Under the pieces are notes generated by a model that worked only from the letters and a program-made list of their open reading frames with translations, made no database searches and was not told the DNA's origin. From Pseudomonadota bacterium (lineage in GTDB: Bacteria > Pseudomonadota > Gammaproteobacteria > Burkholderiales > Rhodocyclaceae), in the NCBI GenBank assembly GCA_018261905.1, contig JAGTRU010000001.1:372001-436000 (forward strand): DNA of 64,000 nt. Reading direction: 5' to 3'. Both the position numbers and the translations under genes were made by a program. Positions 63,599 through 64,000 of the stretch are shown piece by piece (the stretch's first letter is position 1; every line of letters begins with the position of its first letter).

Positions 63599-64000
63599 AT
63601 GCCGGTAATTGAAGTCTGCCATCCGCTGGTCAAGCACAAGGTCGGCCTGATGCGCGAAGCCGAGATCAGCACCAAGAAATTCCGCGAACTGGCGGCCGAA
63701 CTGGCCCGCCTGCTGACCTACGAGGCGTGCGCCGATTTCGAGCTGGAAACGGTCAGCATCGAAGGCTGGGCCGGGCCGGTCGCCATCGACCAGATCAAGG
63801 GCAAGAAGGTCACCGTCGTGCCCATCCTGCGCGCCGGCATCGGCATGCTGGACGGCGTGCTCGATCTGATCCCGAACGCCAAGGTTAGCGTCGTCGGCAT
63901 CGCGCGCAATCACACGACGCTGATGCCCGAACCCTATTTCGAACGCTTCGTCGGCCAGCTCGACGAACGCCTGGCCCTGATCATCGACCCCATGCTGGCC
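63599..64000 (+). CDS. upp: Uracil phosphoribosyltransferase, 5' part
   Basis: The first 134 codons of upp, cut by the window end. It makes UMP from uracil and PRPP in pyrimidine salvage. The sequence [20 protein letters not shown], then the conserved [18 protein letters not shown] and the start of the PRPP loop region are clear. ATG 63599 is preceded by GAGGAG. Confidence 0.94.
   Translation, partial: MPVIEVCHPLVKHKVGLMREAEISTKKFRELAAELARLLTYEACADFELETVSIEGWAGPVAIDQIKGKKVTVVPILRAGIGMLDGVLDLIPNAKVSVVGIARNHTTLMPEPYFERFVGQLDERLALIIDPMLA

Overview
The window looks like a chromosomal segment of a GC-rich betaproteobacterium, most probably Rhodocyclaceae (Dechloromonas/Azonexus-like). This is inference from the ordinary housekeeping genes (typA, moaA, radA, alr, tsaB-rimI-udg, ompR/envZ, ispD-ispF, upp), the many c-di-GMP proteins and the tight operons with 4-base stop/start overlaps and frequent GTG/TTG starts. 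No sequence search was possible, so family names rest on motifs read from the translations.

Layout. 1-21.2 kb is mostly ordinary chromosome: the 3' end of an aromatic/aspartate aminotransferase, an AsmA-like membrane protein, tRNA-Asn with a clear sigma70 promoter and terminator, moaA, typA, a truncated globin, and a YgiQ radical-SAM protein whose reading frame contains a palindromic repeat. Next comes a partner-switching signalling group (STAS protein, MBL-fold hydrolase, CHASE2-PP2C phosphatase, OmpA lipoprotein, FecR protein, RsbW-like kinase). It is followed by an ABC permease, a GGDEF-EAL protein, radA, alr and a LysR regulator.

21.3-46.8 kb is one leftward type VI secretion system (T6SS) locus with all thirteen core components: tssA-B-C-hcp-E-F-G-H-vgrG, then a cargo/spike module (DUF2169-pentapeptide protein, pentapeptide protein, DUF3540 protein, DUF4150 PAAR-like protein), then tssJ-K-L-M. 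Three accessory genes end it: a small unknown protein, a SecB-family chaperone and an M48 metalloprotease lipoprotein. This block looks poorer in GC than its flanks and has no Fha/PpkA/PppA/TagF genes. The VgrG ends in about 27 uninterrupted seven-residue repeats. The SecB-like/unknown/M48 trio is the best candidate here for something undescribed.

47.2-64 kb returns to GC-rich chromosome: lplT, udg, rimI, tsaB, a small Arg-rich exported protein, ompR/envZ, an HDOD signalling operon with a multi-domain EAL protein (degenerate receivers and GGDVF), thpR, ispF, ispD, then a DUF4010/MgtC-type membrane protein leading into the complete AmmeMemoRadiSam trio plus an alpha/beta-hydrolase-like protein, and finally the 5' part of upp.

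No CRISPR array, integrase, transposase or rRNA gene was recognised.
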